A stretch of 64,000 bases of DNA from NCBI RefSeq assembly GCF_907164915.1, contig NC_061862.1:79201718-79265717 (forward strand), written 5' to 3'. This document shows, piece after piece, positions 46,406-59,512 of this stretch. The position numbers and the translations under genes were made by a program. This DNA is from Impatiens glandulifera. Taxonomy: Eukaryota; Streptophyta; Magnoliopsida; Ericales; Balsaminaceae. Within the stretch, counting starts at the first letter, position 1; each line of letters opens with the position of its first letter. The notes beneath the pieces were generated by a model, which made no database searches, had not been told where the DNA came from, and saw only the letters and a list, made by a program, of their open reading frames with translations.

Positions 46406-46762
46406 AGACAATGAAAGTTCGTCTTGGGTCTTCTCGGTTTTCGATCAATATCTAATTTTGAGTAAGTAGACGATGGATGTTCGTATAGGGTGTCCTTGGT
46501 ATTCGACAGATATCTGATTTTGAAAAAGTAGACTATGGAAGTTCATCTTGGGTCTTCTCGAATTCGATAAATATCTTATCTTGAGGAAGTAGACGATGGA
46601 TGTTCATCTTGGGTGTCTTCGGTTTTTGATAAAAATCTAATTTTGAAGAAGTAGACGATGGAAGTTTGTCTTGGGTCTTCTCGGCTTTCGATTGGTATCT
46701 TATTTTCAGGTGTAGGCGATAAAAGTTCGTTCTGGGTGTCCTCAGTTTTGACAAAACGAGGG
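46406..46762. repeat. 61-62 bp minisatellite, about 6 copies (copy 3)
   Basis: Same phase and unit count as 28543-28899. Confidence 0.93.
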
Positions 46763-47160
46763 AGGCGAATCAAGATGAAGGCAGGTGCTAGGTAGAAAAT
46801 ATATGTTTCTTCAAATACTTTCTCTTCACTTCCTAGATACCAATGATTAGGTATTTCCACAATTTGTGAAGATATTTTTCATCTGTATGTACCATCTTTC
46901 ATGATGATATTTTTATTGAGGATTTAAGTAATCTATCAGATTGTAAATTCCAGAGACAAGAACAAGATAAAGAGACGAAGATGAATCAAGACGAAAGGTA
47001 GGTATTAGGAAGAAAATATATGTTTCTTCAACTATTTTTTCTTCACTCCCTAGATACCTAGGTTTAGTTATTTCCACAATTGGTGAATATACATTTTATA
47101 TGTATGTACCATCTTTTACGATGATGATGTTTTTGAAGGTTTATGTAATCCATTAGATTT
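46763..47160. repeat. Diverged tandem duplication of about 210 bp (copy 3)
   Basis: Equivalent of 28900-29310. Confidence 0.75.
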
Positions 47161-47230
47161 TAAATCTAAATTTACAAAAACATTGAGTAACCCATTATAT
47201 GTGATATATGAATGATTTAAGCGGCCTATT

Positions 47231-47290
47231 TACTCTTGTCTAATGGGGTTTACTCTTGTCGAATGAGTTTTACTCTTGTCGAATGGGTTG
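47231..47290. repeat. 20-bp tandem repeat, 3 copies (copy 3)
   Basis: Same three units as 29381-29440. About 20 bp just before it (aagggtcccgtggtt) are absent. Confidence 0.93.
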
Positions 47291-47454
47291 TACATCGAGA
47301 GGAGCGTAATCGAGAAAAGTGAAGTTGTTATCAAGAAGGTGAAAAATTTGCTAATATATGGTTTTTTCTGGATTTGGGAGCTATGAAGACTTTGCTTGTT
47401 GACAAAGCAAATGATGGAAGACAAGAGGGAGATAACTTGTAAATCAAGGTGGAG

Positions 47455-47997
47455 TGTTAAGAATGGATTTACAATATTACAAATATGGTATATTCATAGT
47501 ACACAATCTTAGTACAAGGAAATTATATATTCAACAAAAGAAAACTATATCTTTTGGTGTATAAACTTGATATTAGGAAATAAGATTTACACAAAAGGAA
47601 AGTAGATATTTTGTTATGGAAATACAATTAGGAAATATAGTAAGAATATTTTGGAAGTTTTTTAGAGATTTGAACAAGATATTGATATTGACCCAATTGA
47701 AGCTTGTTTAAAAGTGCAGTTGGACACTTTAGAAAGTCAAGTATTTGTCTTGAGATGATCACTTCCTTGTGAGTTGTGTGTGAGATTAATTATAATCATT
47801 CTAATACTCCTATAACAATCTTGATAATAAAGTTGAGATCCTCTTGTGTTTCGAAAGTGGATGTAGGTCTATTTTGGCCAAACCACTATAAATATTGAGT
47901 ATGTGTTTTTTATTGTTTTCTTTCGTTTTCGCAATTGTTCAGTGTTGTTATTGTTTTTGCATTAAATGATACTTTTTCTCCTCCCGGTATTCCAACA
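47455..47997 (+). repeat. Isolated copia-type LTR, 543 bp (copy 2)
   Basis: TGTTAAGAATGG...TATTCCAACA, same length as 29605-30147. Confidence 0.65.
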
Positions 47998-48530
47998 TTG
48001 TGTTACACTATCCACTTTGGATCATATTTCATTGGTTCAGGAAAATTCTTTTTTTTTTACAAAAACTTGTTGCATCATATCATTTCATTCATCACAACCG
48101 CAATTGTTGAAGAATCAAATTTTTAGAATCATATCTAGTCGGGGCTATGATTTAAATCGTCTTCAACGAGAAATTCAGGAAACATAAATAATACCTCATG
48201 AAATTCATCAAGCTTATCCAACCCTTTTGGATATATTTTTCTCATCTCTTTTATTGGTTCGTTAAGAATTAAAAAGAATTAGATGCATTAGTACCTTCAC
48301 AACATACTCAATTATATCATACATCACAATCACAGGATATTTAAACATTTTAAATTAAATTGATGTTTTTTCAACTATTCAATAATTAGATTTCAAGAAT
48401 TTATTCTAGAAATTAAGTTAATTCCGCATCTAGCTAGGGCTACAAATATTCTTAAATACATGTGAACTAGAAAGCTCATTGAACATCTTTACAAACTCCT
48501 CAATCATATTCTACATTACAATCGCAGTTA
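47998..48530. repeat. Degenerate gctagggct array, part 1 (copy 3)
   Basis: Equivalent of 30148-30681. Confidence 0.6.
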
Positions 48531-48538
48531 CCGAAGAA

Positions 48539-49159
48539 TAGGGATGGAAAAAATTATCGATATAAAAGGTATATCGAAAATAGCGTACCGCAATATATCG
48601 AAAATACCGTATCGCAATATATCAAAAATATCGATTTTTAAGGTATACCGAAAAAATGTAAGGTATGATACCGATACCGAAACTATTGGTACGGTAAATG
48701 TATGAGGTTTTTAAAATTTTGGTATATCGAGATATACCGAAATAGTATTTATAAGTTAATATATATATATATAATACTTATAAGGAAATAATTAAATATA
48801 TTTAATATTAATTTAATTATAAAAATATATTTTTTTAATAATATTAAATTTTTATTATACTAAAATATTATTCAATATATTATGCAATCTCTACCTTACC
48901 GATTAGGTTGATTTTTTTAAGTTAATATGTTTTTTAGGTATCAAAGGTATAATATCGATACCGTACCAAAATTTAGGTATACCGAAATCAAGGTAAGGTA
49001 AAGGTATGATTTTTTTGTTTACCGAAATTAAGGTATATCGAAATCAAGGTATTCCAAAATCAATGTAAGGTAAGGTGTGCATTTTTTGCATACCAAAATT
49101 TTAGGTAAGGTATAAGGTATGGATAAAATATTAAGCTATACCGAACTAACTCACCCCTA
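48539..49159. mobile_element. hAT-like non-autonomous element, 621 bp (copy 2)
   Basis: Same insertion as 30690-31292. Both 8-bp target copies are intact here (ccgaagaa at 48531-48538 and 49160-49167). The left end is mutated to TAGGGATGG. An extra 27 bp or so near 48600 (cgaaaataccgtatcgcaat) is a local duplication. Confidence 0.87.
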
Positions 49160-49167
49160 CCGAAGAA

Positions 49168-49970
49168 TTATATTTATAGAATCTACATATTAAATCTAAA
49201 TCTAGCTAGGGCTACAATTTAAATCATTTTCAAGAAAGTTGATGCATTAGTACCTCCACAACATACTCAATATCATATCTCACAATCACAAGATATTTAA
49301 GCATTTTCAATTACCTTATTGATGTTCTTCCAACTATTCAAACATTGAATTTCAATAAAAAATTCAAAAATTATGTTAAATCTATATTTAGCTAGGGCTA
49401 TAATTCTTCAATACGTGTGAACCAGAAACTCCTCGAACTTCTTACAAATTCCTCCATAATATCCTACATTACAATCGCAACTACCAAAAAATCAGGTTTA
49501 TATAATCTACATATTAAATCTAAATCTAGCTAGAGCTACAATTCAAATAATTTTCAATGAGAAATTTAAGCACAAACAATATCTCAAGATATACATCAAG
49601 CTCAACAAACCACTTTTCATATTTTTCTCCTATCTTTCTTTCATCGGTTCATTATGATTTTTGTATTAACTCTAAATCTAGCTAGGGATAGAATTCAAAT
49701 ACTTTTCAATGAGAATTTAAGAAACAATAACAATATCTCCTTAGATACATCGACCTCATCAAACCACTTTAGATATTTTTCTCCTATCTCTCTTTCATCG
49801 GTTCATTAAGATTATTTATTGAAAAAAGTTGATATATTAGGACCTCTACAACACACCCAGTATCATACATCACAATGACAAGTTATTTATAAATTTTCAA
49901 CTTTCTTCTTGATATTTTTCCACATAAAAACTAAGACATTTAAAGTTCAAACACATTTTTAGCAAAAAAA
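49168..49970. repeat. Degenerate gctagggct array, part 2 (complete in copy 3)
   Basis: Further blocks starting near 49203, 49391, 49529 and 49681 with recurring tctttcatcggttcatta sequences. Copy 2 keeps only the first 260 bp. Confidence 0.6.
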
Positions 49971-51069
49971 AAAAAATTCATTCAAAAAGAATTACTTTAT
50001 TGAATCTGTAATCTCTTGTGTTAAATTGAATCTATACATAATGTGTATGTTGTAATTTATAGGGTCACTGGAATAATAAATAATTTTGTAAATATCATAT
50101 TTAGTATAAGTCGAAATATTGTGATCTACTATGAAATTAAGTTTATGTTTTATGGATGTATTTGTCATTAATATAAAGTGAGAATACCCAAGTGACATTT
50201 CTAATTTTATGAAGGGGTTAAATTAGAACTGACCAAATTATAATAACTAACATAATGTTGGTTATTTTGTAATGATAATGGTCTCCATTTGAAGTACAAT
50301 CAATTTTTTTCATTTGCATCCCATTGAAATATAGAGAAAATCATTGACTTACTCATCAAATTGGAAAATAACATTTCATATAAGGAAAGTCTAAGAAAAA
50401 AGAAGATTTATTATTTAATTAATATGAGACAATACAAATTTCTAATTCAAGAATTAAGATTTGACCTATGTATAATTTCATTTTTTTAATAAAATAAAAT
50501 AAACTACTTGTCATTAATTTAAAATAAAATTACATGTTTCTTCGATAAACTATATATTATTGATTTGGGTTATATATAATAATAATATGTAATTTAAATT
50601 TAAAATAATGATATTATTGTTCATTATTTGATTTTATTGATTGATACAAATAATCATGAAATTAATGATGTTCGTTGAAATTAATTGAAGAAAATTTTGA
50701 ATGGTAAACATGTGTAATTCATGTGATTATATTATTTAGCCCAAAGACTGATAATTAATTGATGGAATTTCATAAATACTTGTGATGATAAACATGTGAT
50801 AATTATAATGTCTTATTTATGTGAATAATTAATCCATCCAAATATATTATTTGACATGTCTTGTTATTAATGTTTGATTATTATACCAAAATACTATTAA
50901 CAATTAATACTATTGTTAGCTCGGTCGCGCAATTTAGTTGATTTGGTAGTCAGTTAGGGAAACATTGTCAGAGTAAAAATCGGCGGCCGACACAATAGGT
51001 ACGTCTGACACGTTTGACACATCGAGGAAAAATTGTCTAAGATTTAAATAAGTTCATTTCCAGATTGTT
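49971..51069. repeat. Diverged copy of relic E LTR (50041-50410) plus AT-rich sequence
   Basis: tgttgtaatttatagggtcactggaataat at about 50048, and the next 350 bp, match 811-1140 at roughly 80% by eye, including ctcatttgaagtacaatcaa and tcatcaaattg. The rest is very AT-rich. A GC-richer patch at 50910-51030 (agctcggtcgcgcaattt) precedes the LINE. No gene recognised. Confidence 0.6.
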
Positions 51070-53092
51070 ACTCTAACTTTAATCCCCTTTCTGAAGTCTT
51101 ATTTGAATATGGGTATACGGAAAAATAACAAGGAGAAAAAAAGTACATGACTTTGTTCTTAAAGGAGTCAAAGAAACTGCAGAGAAGGAAATTAATAGAA
51201 CAGCTGAAGAAGTAATTAACAAAAAAGTGCAGGAAAGCAGCAAAGACCCAATTACTACCCAAAAGCCTTTGGAAAATAATGCAGGGATCAATGAGAAGAA
51301 AGGAGTTTAGATTATAGAGTTTAATCAAAGGGCCACTTTATTTAGACTAAAATCCCAAATAATAAAGGAGAAATTGTACTTAGAAATGAGAAAATATAAA
51401 GCACAACGGTCCAACTTAACATTCACTATCTCCAAGACTGAAATTTACTCAAGAATGATGAATATGAAGTGATAGTAAAATGTTATGTTGCAACAATGAA
51501 GGAGTTAATGAAGGATCCTAAATCCAAGACATATACTATCAGAAATATTCTACATGGAAAATCAATGAAGTCTGGAAAGACAACATGGGGAAAAATGTTG
51601 AAGATCATGCATACAAAAGAAAAATCTACTTAGACAATATACATACAAAAGTGGAGGTACTGAATTCTCCTTTTGAATTTAAATTACTTGTTGTAGTAGA
51701 AGAAAATTGTGTTATGGAATGTGAAAAATTAGTGGTAGGTAACTACATAGAAAAGAATATAGTTTCCTTCCTAATCATCAAAGAGGCACTTATGAAGCAA
51801 TGGAAGGAAAATGAACTAGAGAAAATTTCAACAAATGTACATGATATCTACTTTATTAAATTTAAGAAGGGATCAAATATGGATGAAACAAAAAAATGAA
51901 CTTACATATATTTGATCCAAGTGCATGAAGTTGGAAAGATGTTATGGAGATTTTAACATATTAAGAAAACCTATGGAAACAACTCATATATGGATCAAAC
52001 TTTGGAATATCCATACACACATGTATAATGTAGAAGCTCTTAGTCATTTTGTATATTTATTGGGTAGACCATTATATATGGACCCAATTACTGAAGGAGG
52101 AAAACATCTTTCATTTTCTAGAATTAACATTGAGGTGCATCCTCGAAGTACATTGTTAGATAAATGACAGTGGTAGACAGGAAAGGAAAATCTATTATCA
52201 TGGGAATCACTTATAAGTGGAGGCCACACAGGTGTTCATTTTGTAATACTTTCCAACATATCGGTACAAAATGTGCTAAAGCTAAGGAAGAAGAGCAAAG
52301 AATAATAAAAGACCAAGAAGAAAATGCAAGAAAATAAAACAGAGGAGTTTAACAACAAAGAGTAAAGTGTGGAGGAAGAGAAAGAAGTTGAACCCAATGA
52401 GGACTCTAAAAAGAAAGATAGCAATGTGATTGAAGAAAAGAGGGTAAAGGAGACTTTGATTAAGAAAAGGATAAAGGTTGTAATGAAATAAAGGTTGAGG
52501 AAGAAAAATGAAGTTCATTCTCAAACAAGTCAAGCTGTAGTAGAGGAAACCAAAGAAGAAAATACTCAGAGTAATCAAATTGAAGCAGAGGATACCAAGG
52601 CTAGTACAGAGGATACCAAAGCTAATGCTGAAGGAAACAAAGGCAAGAATGCTGAAATTCAAGTATAGGACAACAAAGATAAGAACCTTGAAGTCCTGAA
52701 AATAACTCTTTCTATAGATTAGCACGGGTTTGTATAAACAAATATTACACAATGCGAATAAGAAAACTTCATCATCTTCTTAAATTCAATCTCCTTATAT
52801 CGCAAAATGAAGGGGAAAGGGAAGGGGGAGGGGAAGAAGGTCTTATGAAGAAATAAGTTTATATGAAAATAAACACACTGATTGGGGTAGTTAGGATATA
52901 TCTTTGATTGTATACTTTTCATTTGTAATCTCTGTTGTTTTTTTCCGCAAAAGCCACTAATAAGTTTCTTTAGGGTTTCTTGATTGTCATCCTTTAATCA
53001 TATCTAAGATCTGTCTAGCTTTGATTCTTGACTCTCTCACTTTTGATATTTTTAATGAAATTGTATTAACCATTTTCCCAAAAAATAAAATA
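51070..53092 (+). pseudogene. LINE ORF1 relic with zinc knuckle; ORF2 missing (copy 3)
   Basis: Remains of the nucleic-acid-binding ORF1 of a plant L1-type LINE. Pieces in order: a K/E-rich start (VKETAEKEINRTAEE), KLVVGNYIEKNIVSFLIIKE within 51585-51899, the DUF4283-like block HIWIKLWNIHTHMYNVEAL with GRPLYMDPITEGGKHLSFSR (51925-52167), then after a frameshift ITYKWRPHRCSFCNTFQH with a CX2CX4HX4C knuckle (C-SF-C-NTFQ-H-IGTK-C, about 52220-52275), and an acidic/basic linker. From 52900 it is a 3' untranslated region with an A-rich tail at 53080-53090. The endonuclease/RT ORF2 is entirely absent, so this is an internally deleted LINE. Confidence 0.8.
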
Positions 53093-53509
53093 ATATTATT
53101 GTCCAAAGACTTGATATTAATGTTGCATTAAGTATTTTGAGATTGGATAAATCATTATTTGAATTTAGTTGTTAATTAAGTTTATAAATGTGACCAACTA
53201 CTTTATTAAATATTCTAAGTAATTAAGAGCTATAATTTTTACGATGTCAAGTTATAGATTTTTTTAGAAGAGACTGTTATATTGTTTTACAGGAAATTGA
53301 TTTTGAGGGGAGAAATGATTTTGTTTTTGAAAATAATTTAGATGAATAATTCTTATTGAGAAAATTTTGATTTATATCTCAAATGTTTTTGAAATTGATA
53401 AGGATTTTATTCCTAATGATGATAAACTTCAAACAAAATTCAAGAGTAACAATACAATATTGATTAAATTCATTAAGTACAAACACAACAACCTCAAAAT
53501 CAAATGTCT
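53093..53509. other. AT-rich intergenic sequence (copy 3)
   Basis: Equivalent of 32373-32799. Confidence 0.45.
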
Positions 53510-54106
53510 TTGCGATAATAAGTTTAATCGAATTACTCTTTAGGGACAATTTCATGGCACTAGTTGTATATTTTGATATGGAGCTTCACCAATATAAATG
53601 TTATGGAATTTTTCAATGTAGACATTAAAAAACAATTTGGTACAACGAGAAAACTTTGTGTCGATAGAACAAATTAATAAGGTTTACAAATTACAGAAAT
53701 TCATCTATAAAGTTAAAGAGGCGTCTCGTTAATGGTACCATAAATTTTACAAAATAACAATTCTCTCTTTTGGTTTTAAGGTGAATTTAGTTGACTATTT
53801 GTGTATCACAAGTTCAGTGGGAGTAAACGTCTATTTATGGTTTTATATGTGGGTGGAATTTTGTTTGCCACAAATTTGCTTGACATTAATTAAGTAGAAA
53901 ATGTTATGAGATATTTGAAAAGAACTAAGAATTAAATACTCACTTATAGGAGGTCGGATATTCTTGGAATCATTGGATATTCTGACTCCAATCTTACTAG
54001 ATGCCAAAAACAATATGAAATCTACTTCATATTATATTTTTCGCTAGCTGGTTTTGTCGTTTCTTGATAAAGTATCAAACAAACACTTACGGCTTCTATA
54101 ACCTCT
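53510..54106 (+). pseudogene. Copia relic E: RT and start of RNase H (copy 3)
   Basis: Same decayed RT as 32800-33385, with the same internal losses, ending at the same RNase H point. Confidence 0.8.
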
Positions 54107-57091
54107 AGAAAAACCCTTTGTTTTAGGTTCTGTGCAAAACTCGAGGTTCGAGAAATTTCAACCTCGATTCTTGACAGGTTTATGAAATCAATTAAAAATA
54201 ATTAATTTGGGGTTCAATTTTAAATAATCTGAGAATTTACGGTAATCAAATAGAAAATTGATTTTTTTTAGAAATCATTTGTTTAAATTAATTAAACATA
54301 ATTAATTTAAAAGATTGTTTACTTTGAAACAAAGTCACAATTTAATTTTTGAAAATCAATAAAAATGGCACACTCATACAAACGTATTGACCATAGTTTG
54401 TTTCAGTTCATAGTTTGTGATACTCGGGAAAGGCCTTTCATGCTTCATCCTCCGTACCCGTTTTAAAAACAGTCTCTACTTAAAAATTTAGCTTTTGAAA
54501 ATCGATTGTTTAACGTTTAATTTTTACCGATTATTCTTTAGGTGCATAACATGCATAAAATTTTTGTGTTATTAAAAATATTGTAACAACAATATTTAAA
54601 TGCTGGTACATGTTACTAATGACGTTAACTTAGGGAGGAAATACTTGAACAATATTATTTTTTAAAGGCATTAGGGTTAAACATAAATCCCAAATAAGTC
54701 TTTTTTAAAATATATTTTCGTGGAAATATCCTAAAAATATTTTAAAAGAAATTTCTAATTTTTTAGAATTTTTAGAAAATGGTTTGAGATTCAAAAATTA
54801 CAAAAATAATTTTGAAATTTTGAAAAGGGAACAAAACAGGCCTTAGGACCGGTGTCTTAGGCCCTAGGTATGTTTTCATCGGTCGGGGTCGAAGACCCTC
54901 AGTCGGACTCATCAGTTCGGTCTAAGAAGCCTCAGTCAAGGTAATAAGAACTCTCGGTCCTTGAATTAGATTGTCGGTCGGGGTGTATAAACCACCAGTC
55001 CTAGGTTAGCTCTAGGCTAGGTTCATCGGTCCTGTGTATAGGGATTCTCGATTGAGGTCGAGATTCCTTGGTCTTAGGTTTTACCTCTCGGTCTTAGTGG
55101 AGGTCATCGGTCATAGGTTTGAGAGTTCTCAGTCCTAGGTCCGAACTCTGAATCAGATGTAAAGATTAACCGCCCTAGTTGAAGAACATCGGTCGAACCT
55201 CTCGGTCCTAGCTAACAAGCCACGGTCGGACCTATTGGTCCTAGGTTAAGTTTTTCCGTCGGATCTACCAGTCCTCAATAACATCAAAATTACAGGTTTT
55301 GCAATTTTGATGGAGGCTTGGATTCTTTAATCCAAGTGCCTGAGTAACTTTACAAAACTTCTAGGAACATTTAGATCCTCATCACAAGGAATAAATCTAC
55401 CTGAATGATGATCAATTTGTTTAGAATAACTTCTAGTCAAAAAATGGCTTTTTGGTTTTAAAACTGTTTTGAAGTGAAAGGAGTTAGCCATTAGCTTCCT
55501 TATACCTCATAGACTTGATTGATACAAAACAAGAACACTAAATGTTCGTTTGGACCAAATCAAATACTCAAAATTTTCAATTATTTTGAAAATTTTGATC
55601 AAACTTTGATCGGGATGGATCGAACATGATCCAAACAGTTTCTCAACATCATTATAATTATGTTGGAAAGATTTCTAGGTTGTGATCTATGATCCTCAAG
55701 GATTAGTCCAAGAACAATAAACCCGTTTTTTAATCTTTTAAATTCAAAATTCGGTTTTTTTCTTATTATAAATACCAATTGATTGGTTCTAGCTTTCATA
55801 GAAAGCTCACAAAATGTTCAAAAGATCAATTTACAACCATCAAATTGAAGAACCAGACATCATACAAGCTTATAAAAACTAAAATATTAAATTTCAATTT
55901 CATACTAGTAGTATGAATTAAAGGATGATTGGAAGCTTACCAAGGATTGAAGAACACTTCTTAAACCTTTGGAAAGCTTTTGGGATACTTGATCAAAGAT
56001 TTAGAGCCTTATATAAAAAATTCGATAAATCCGAAACTTTGAGCTTAAATAGCGGATTTTTGATTTCTTTTGATATAGGGCTTGAGGGATAATATTTATA
56101 GCCTCTTGAGTCGGTGGAGGCTTCAAGTGGATCGAATCAGCCAAAAGCCATTATTAGCGTTTTGGTTATTCTTAAACCAACTTGACAAAATAGGGATGAA
56201 TCATCCCTATCGATGTAAGAGAAATGATCACTGAAGTAGGGTGATCATTTCAGATTTTGAATCAGTTGTTTTTGTTGACTGTGGAGGAAGTTCCACTTTT
56301 GGAAAATCAAAGGATGTGATTTCATCCTTATCTCTTTGGCGTCGCGTTGAAGACAACAATGAAAGTTGAAACGACATCGTGTCATGCTCGCTAGAGCGTT
56401 CCATCAGCAGTCTGTCTGGTGTCGTTGGCGTTTGGGCATTCCGTTAGCAATTCAACTAACAATCGTTAGTGAATCCGGTGTTTTTTGGGCGCGCGTTCCT
56501 ATGGATCCAGCGGGCTACACAGGCACATCTAGAGCGTTGGATAAAAATGCAACGCTCATCCGATGAGTGCGAATTTGGATGTAGCTTTCCTCTAGGATTT
56601 CGGCTACACTTGATTACAATTTTTATTTTTATTTTGAAACTTAAGGGTTTGTTTGAAATTTATTTTTCTATCACCTTTTTGGCTTTAATTTTGTTTTGTT
56701 AAATACACAAAATATTAAATTAAATATGCAAATATTTTCCCAATTTATTTATATTTTTTTTATATTTTAGGGTTAAATAAATATTTTAGGGGATTAAATG
56801 GGTACCTCACTTCATCCTTAATTATTTATTTTAATCCCTTGATTTTTTTTTCTAAAATTATTTTATGATAAAATGAGTACAACATTTTTGCCAAATAATT
56901 TCAACTTTTTTTATTTTGGCCATTTTACTTAATTAATTAAGCTTTAATTATCACAATAATTAGTCTAATTAATTGTTTTAATTGGGTTTTATCCATGGGA
57001 TTAATTATCTTTTTTCTATTTATTTAAAAATAAATCAAAATAATTATTTTAATTTTATAAATTGGTGTGTAGAGTTTTAGTGTTACAATAT
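54107..57091. mobile_element. 3-kb insertion of unknown class splitting copia relic E (copy 3)
   Basis: Equivalent of 33386-36363, with the same TCGGTC-rich minisatellite (about 54868-55272), hairpins (about 55278-55332) and GC-richer end. Class uncertain; a long solo LTR is one possibility. Confidence 0.5.
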
Positions 57092-57327
57092 CATCCACTA
57101 TTGCAGCAAAATTTTTGACATGTTACTAAGCATCAAATTAAGTGATATTGACATCAAGTTTCTTGTTGTGAATGAAATTATACAAGGTTGATAAATTTCT
57201 ATAAAATAATTATTTACAAACTCTATGGTCATGAACCCCTTGACAATGGGTTTATCACCTAATGTTTTTCATGAGAATATTGCTCGTATGAGTGTCGTAG
57301 AGATCGATGTTCTCTAACTTTAGTGGG
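57092..57327 (+). pseudogene. Copia relic E RNase H tail (copy 3)
   Basis: Equivalent of 155-390. Confidence 0.72.
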
Positions 57328-57823
57328 AGTTTGTAATTTGGTTGTCTTTCAGTTTAGTTATCTTATAGATATTTATGAAGTTTTATTCAGATCATAAATT
57401 ATGTATTATTTAGTTTATTAGACTTTGTATAATTATGTTTAAAGTATGATCTTATTAAAGCCAAGTAGGACTAGTTCAAATTTGACATGAAAAGATTATT
57501 GCGCATGAAAAATTTATTCCTCACATTCATGATATTATGTGTCTATTAATTGTATTGATTTATGTGATCATTGTTGGGTCTAGTTATGCTTAAATACAAA
57601 GATGAGTTCTTTGGACCTATAATGATATGATTAATTGGTAAAATTTTTTATACAACATATAATTGAGATTACATAAACTTCATGAACATTATGGTTGATA
57701 GATTAATTTTTGTACACGTGACCGAGTGAGAGATTGTTGAAATTTATATGGTCACTAGTATAATAAATAATTGTATAAATGTCATATTTTATATAAGCCA
57801 AAATAATGTGAAATTAAGTTTAA
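57328..57823 (+). other. Relic E 3' noncoding region and first 75 bp of its LTR
   Basis: Equivalent of 391-885. The LTR start TGTTGAAATT is at 57748. The LTR is cut at about 57821 by the copy-specific deletion. Confidence 0.6.
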
Positions 57824-58137
57824 TGTTCGATGAAGTTTTTCAACGATTATATATATATACATATATATATATATTAAAAACAAATTTGGTTGGTTATTCT
57901 CTTATAAAAACTTTTTATATTCTCTTTAATTTATCCCTCTTCATACTTATTGAAAAATCATCGATCCTTTCCTTACTCTCTTGATCAATTAGAACTCTCA
58001 AATCTGATAACTAATTTTCTCTATATGAGAACTTCTTACAACTTGTTTTCCAAATTCAAAACGTCTATTTTGTTTGGTCCACTCTAAGAACTTCTTTAGT
58101 TTTTGGTTTCATCATTTAAGCTATCTAAGATAAAGGT
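57824..58137. other. End of duplicated block, with short (AT)n at 57848-57874
   Basis: Joins directly to sequence matching 17606-18019. The (AT)n is only 27 bp here. Homology with the other copies ends after 58137. Confidence 0.8.
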
Positions 58138-58653
58138 CATGATGGCCAATTTGACGGCCGCATTAACTATTAAATTCGATAACAATAAAGGGAAACGGCT
58201 TATGGATAAGGAATGCACTCAATCGAACAAGACATAATATTGTATCATGAAGCCACCACCATCGTGCAACAAGGGTTCTTACTATGGAGAGATTGGCTTG
58301 GACGATGAAGCATCTACTCAAGAGGAACCTTGACTAGTAGTGAGGAATGTTAATAAACCGAAAGTTGAAAAGATCGAGAGAGGTCACAATTATGCTATCC
58401 AACGAATACTCCAAGGCATATGACGCCAAAATAACTCATTTGGAAACCATGACCCTCAAGGTTGAAGCGCAAAATGCCAAACTGACCAAAGACAAAACTG
58501 TAAGAAACCACTACGGTTTGGAAAGCAAGCTTGACAGCGGTTGAGAATAACGTGATACTAGTGGACATGAAAATTCCCCGGTTCAACAAGTTAAATGGAA
58601 AAGAAATCTTAAAGTCTTCATGAAGTCATGCGTGGGGTAGGGATGTCAACGAG
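58138..58653 (+). pseudogene. Possible Ty3/gypsy-type gag relic
   Basis: Outside the duplication. Pieces such as HLETMTLKVEAQNAKLTKDK (58347-58544) and, in another frame, AVENNVILVDMKIPRFNKLNG recall the coiled-coil leader and the IP.P..FNG box of some gypsy Gag proteins. The similarity is weak and frames are broken. Confidence 0.35.
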
Positions 58654-59512
58654 TGTTAGAAATCTTGTCTTGAAAATAAATAACAGAAATATATATATAA
58701 ATGATGTTACAAACAAATTAAATAAATATAATATTACAAAGAACGAAATCACCAGATAAAATGTTGATTCGAGGCATGTGTTAGACACATTTCCCTTAAA
58801 ACAGTTTCATCGTCTCCCGTTTGTGCTGGAGCTTATCGTAGATGTCTGTCTTACAGGATACAACGAATCCAGTAGTGATTCTACATTGAAATCACTACTC
58901 GTCGAACTTGATCAGCGTACCTGAACTATCACCGGGTTTCAACGGAAATATCGAGCAAAGAACTCGTAGAACACTCACAAAACAAGAAGAAGACTTTTGG
59001 AATTCTAGAGTGAGAAAGAATGAAATGATGAAGTGATGAGGTTTTTTTGTCCATCGAGTGGTGTGTGATAGAATGCTTATTTAGATTGTTGAAATAATAA
59101 ACGGTTAATTAAATCATCAATTGATCTAACGGTTGACATTGTTTGCCTCTTCATTTGCCTTAATATTTCTTCTTGATGAAGAGTAATTGTTTGCCAAAAT
59201 TAACGAAGACATTTATTTTGCAATACTCACGTTACATGGTTTTTAATCTGTTAAGAATAATATTAAATTATCATAACAATTAATAATAATAACAAACTCA
59301 TGTAAGTCACGCTACAAATTAACAACATTTTGCTAATTGGTCATCAAGACATTTTGATTAATTAATTTAAATTAATTAATTCAAACATTTGGATCAAATT
59401 TCACCATATAATTCACATTTGAATTTCACGTGAAATTGATTTAATTTTATTACACACATTCTAATTTCCATTCATTAATAGAATTTATAGAATTAGTTTA
59501 AAAATTCCAACA
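58654..59512 (-). repeat. Element D 3' LTR, 859 bp
   Basis: Minus strand TGTTGGAATTTTT...GATTTCTAACA. The tract aatgtgggggat (plus 59513-59526) sits directly upstream as polypurine tract. The candidate target site acgag (58649-58653) cannot be paired within the window. Confidence 0.82.

Larger units (their letters stand above)
40322..58137. repeat. Segmental tandem duplication, copy 3 (last; internally deleted)
   Basis: This is the last copy. It keeps the 2.85-kb LINE/LTR segment missing from copy 2. It has a private deletion of about 2.9 kb: sequence matching 37105-39987 is absent at the junction near 57821. Homology stops after 58137, within a few bases of where the LINE fragment begins in the other copies, and unrelated sequence follows. 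Confidence 0.88.
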
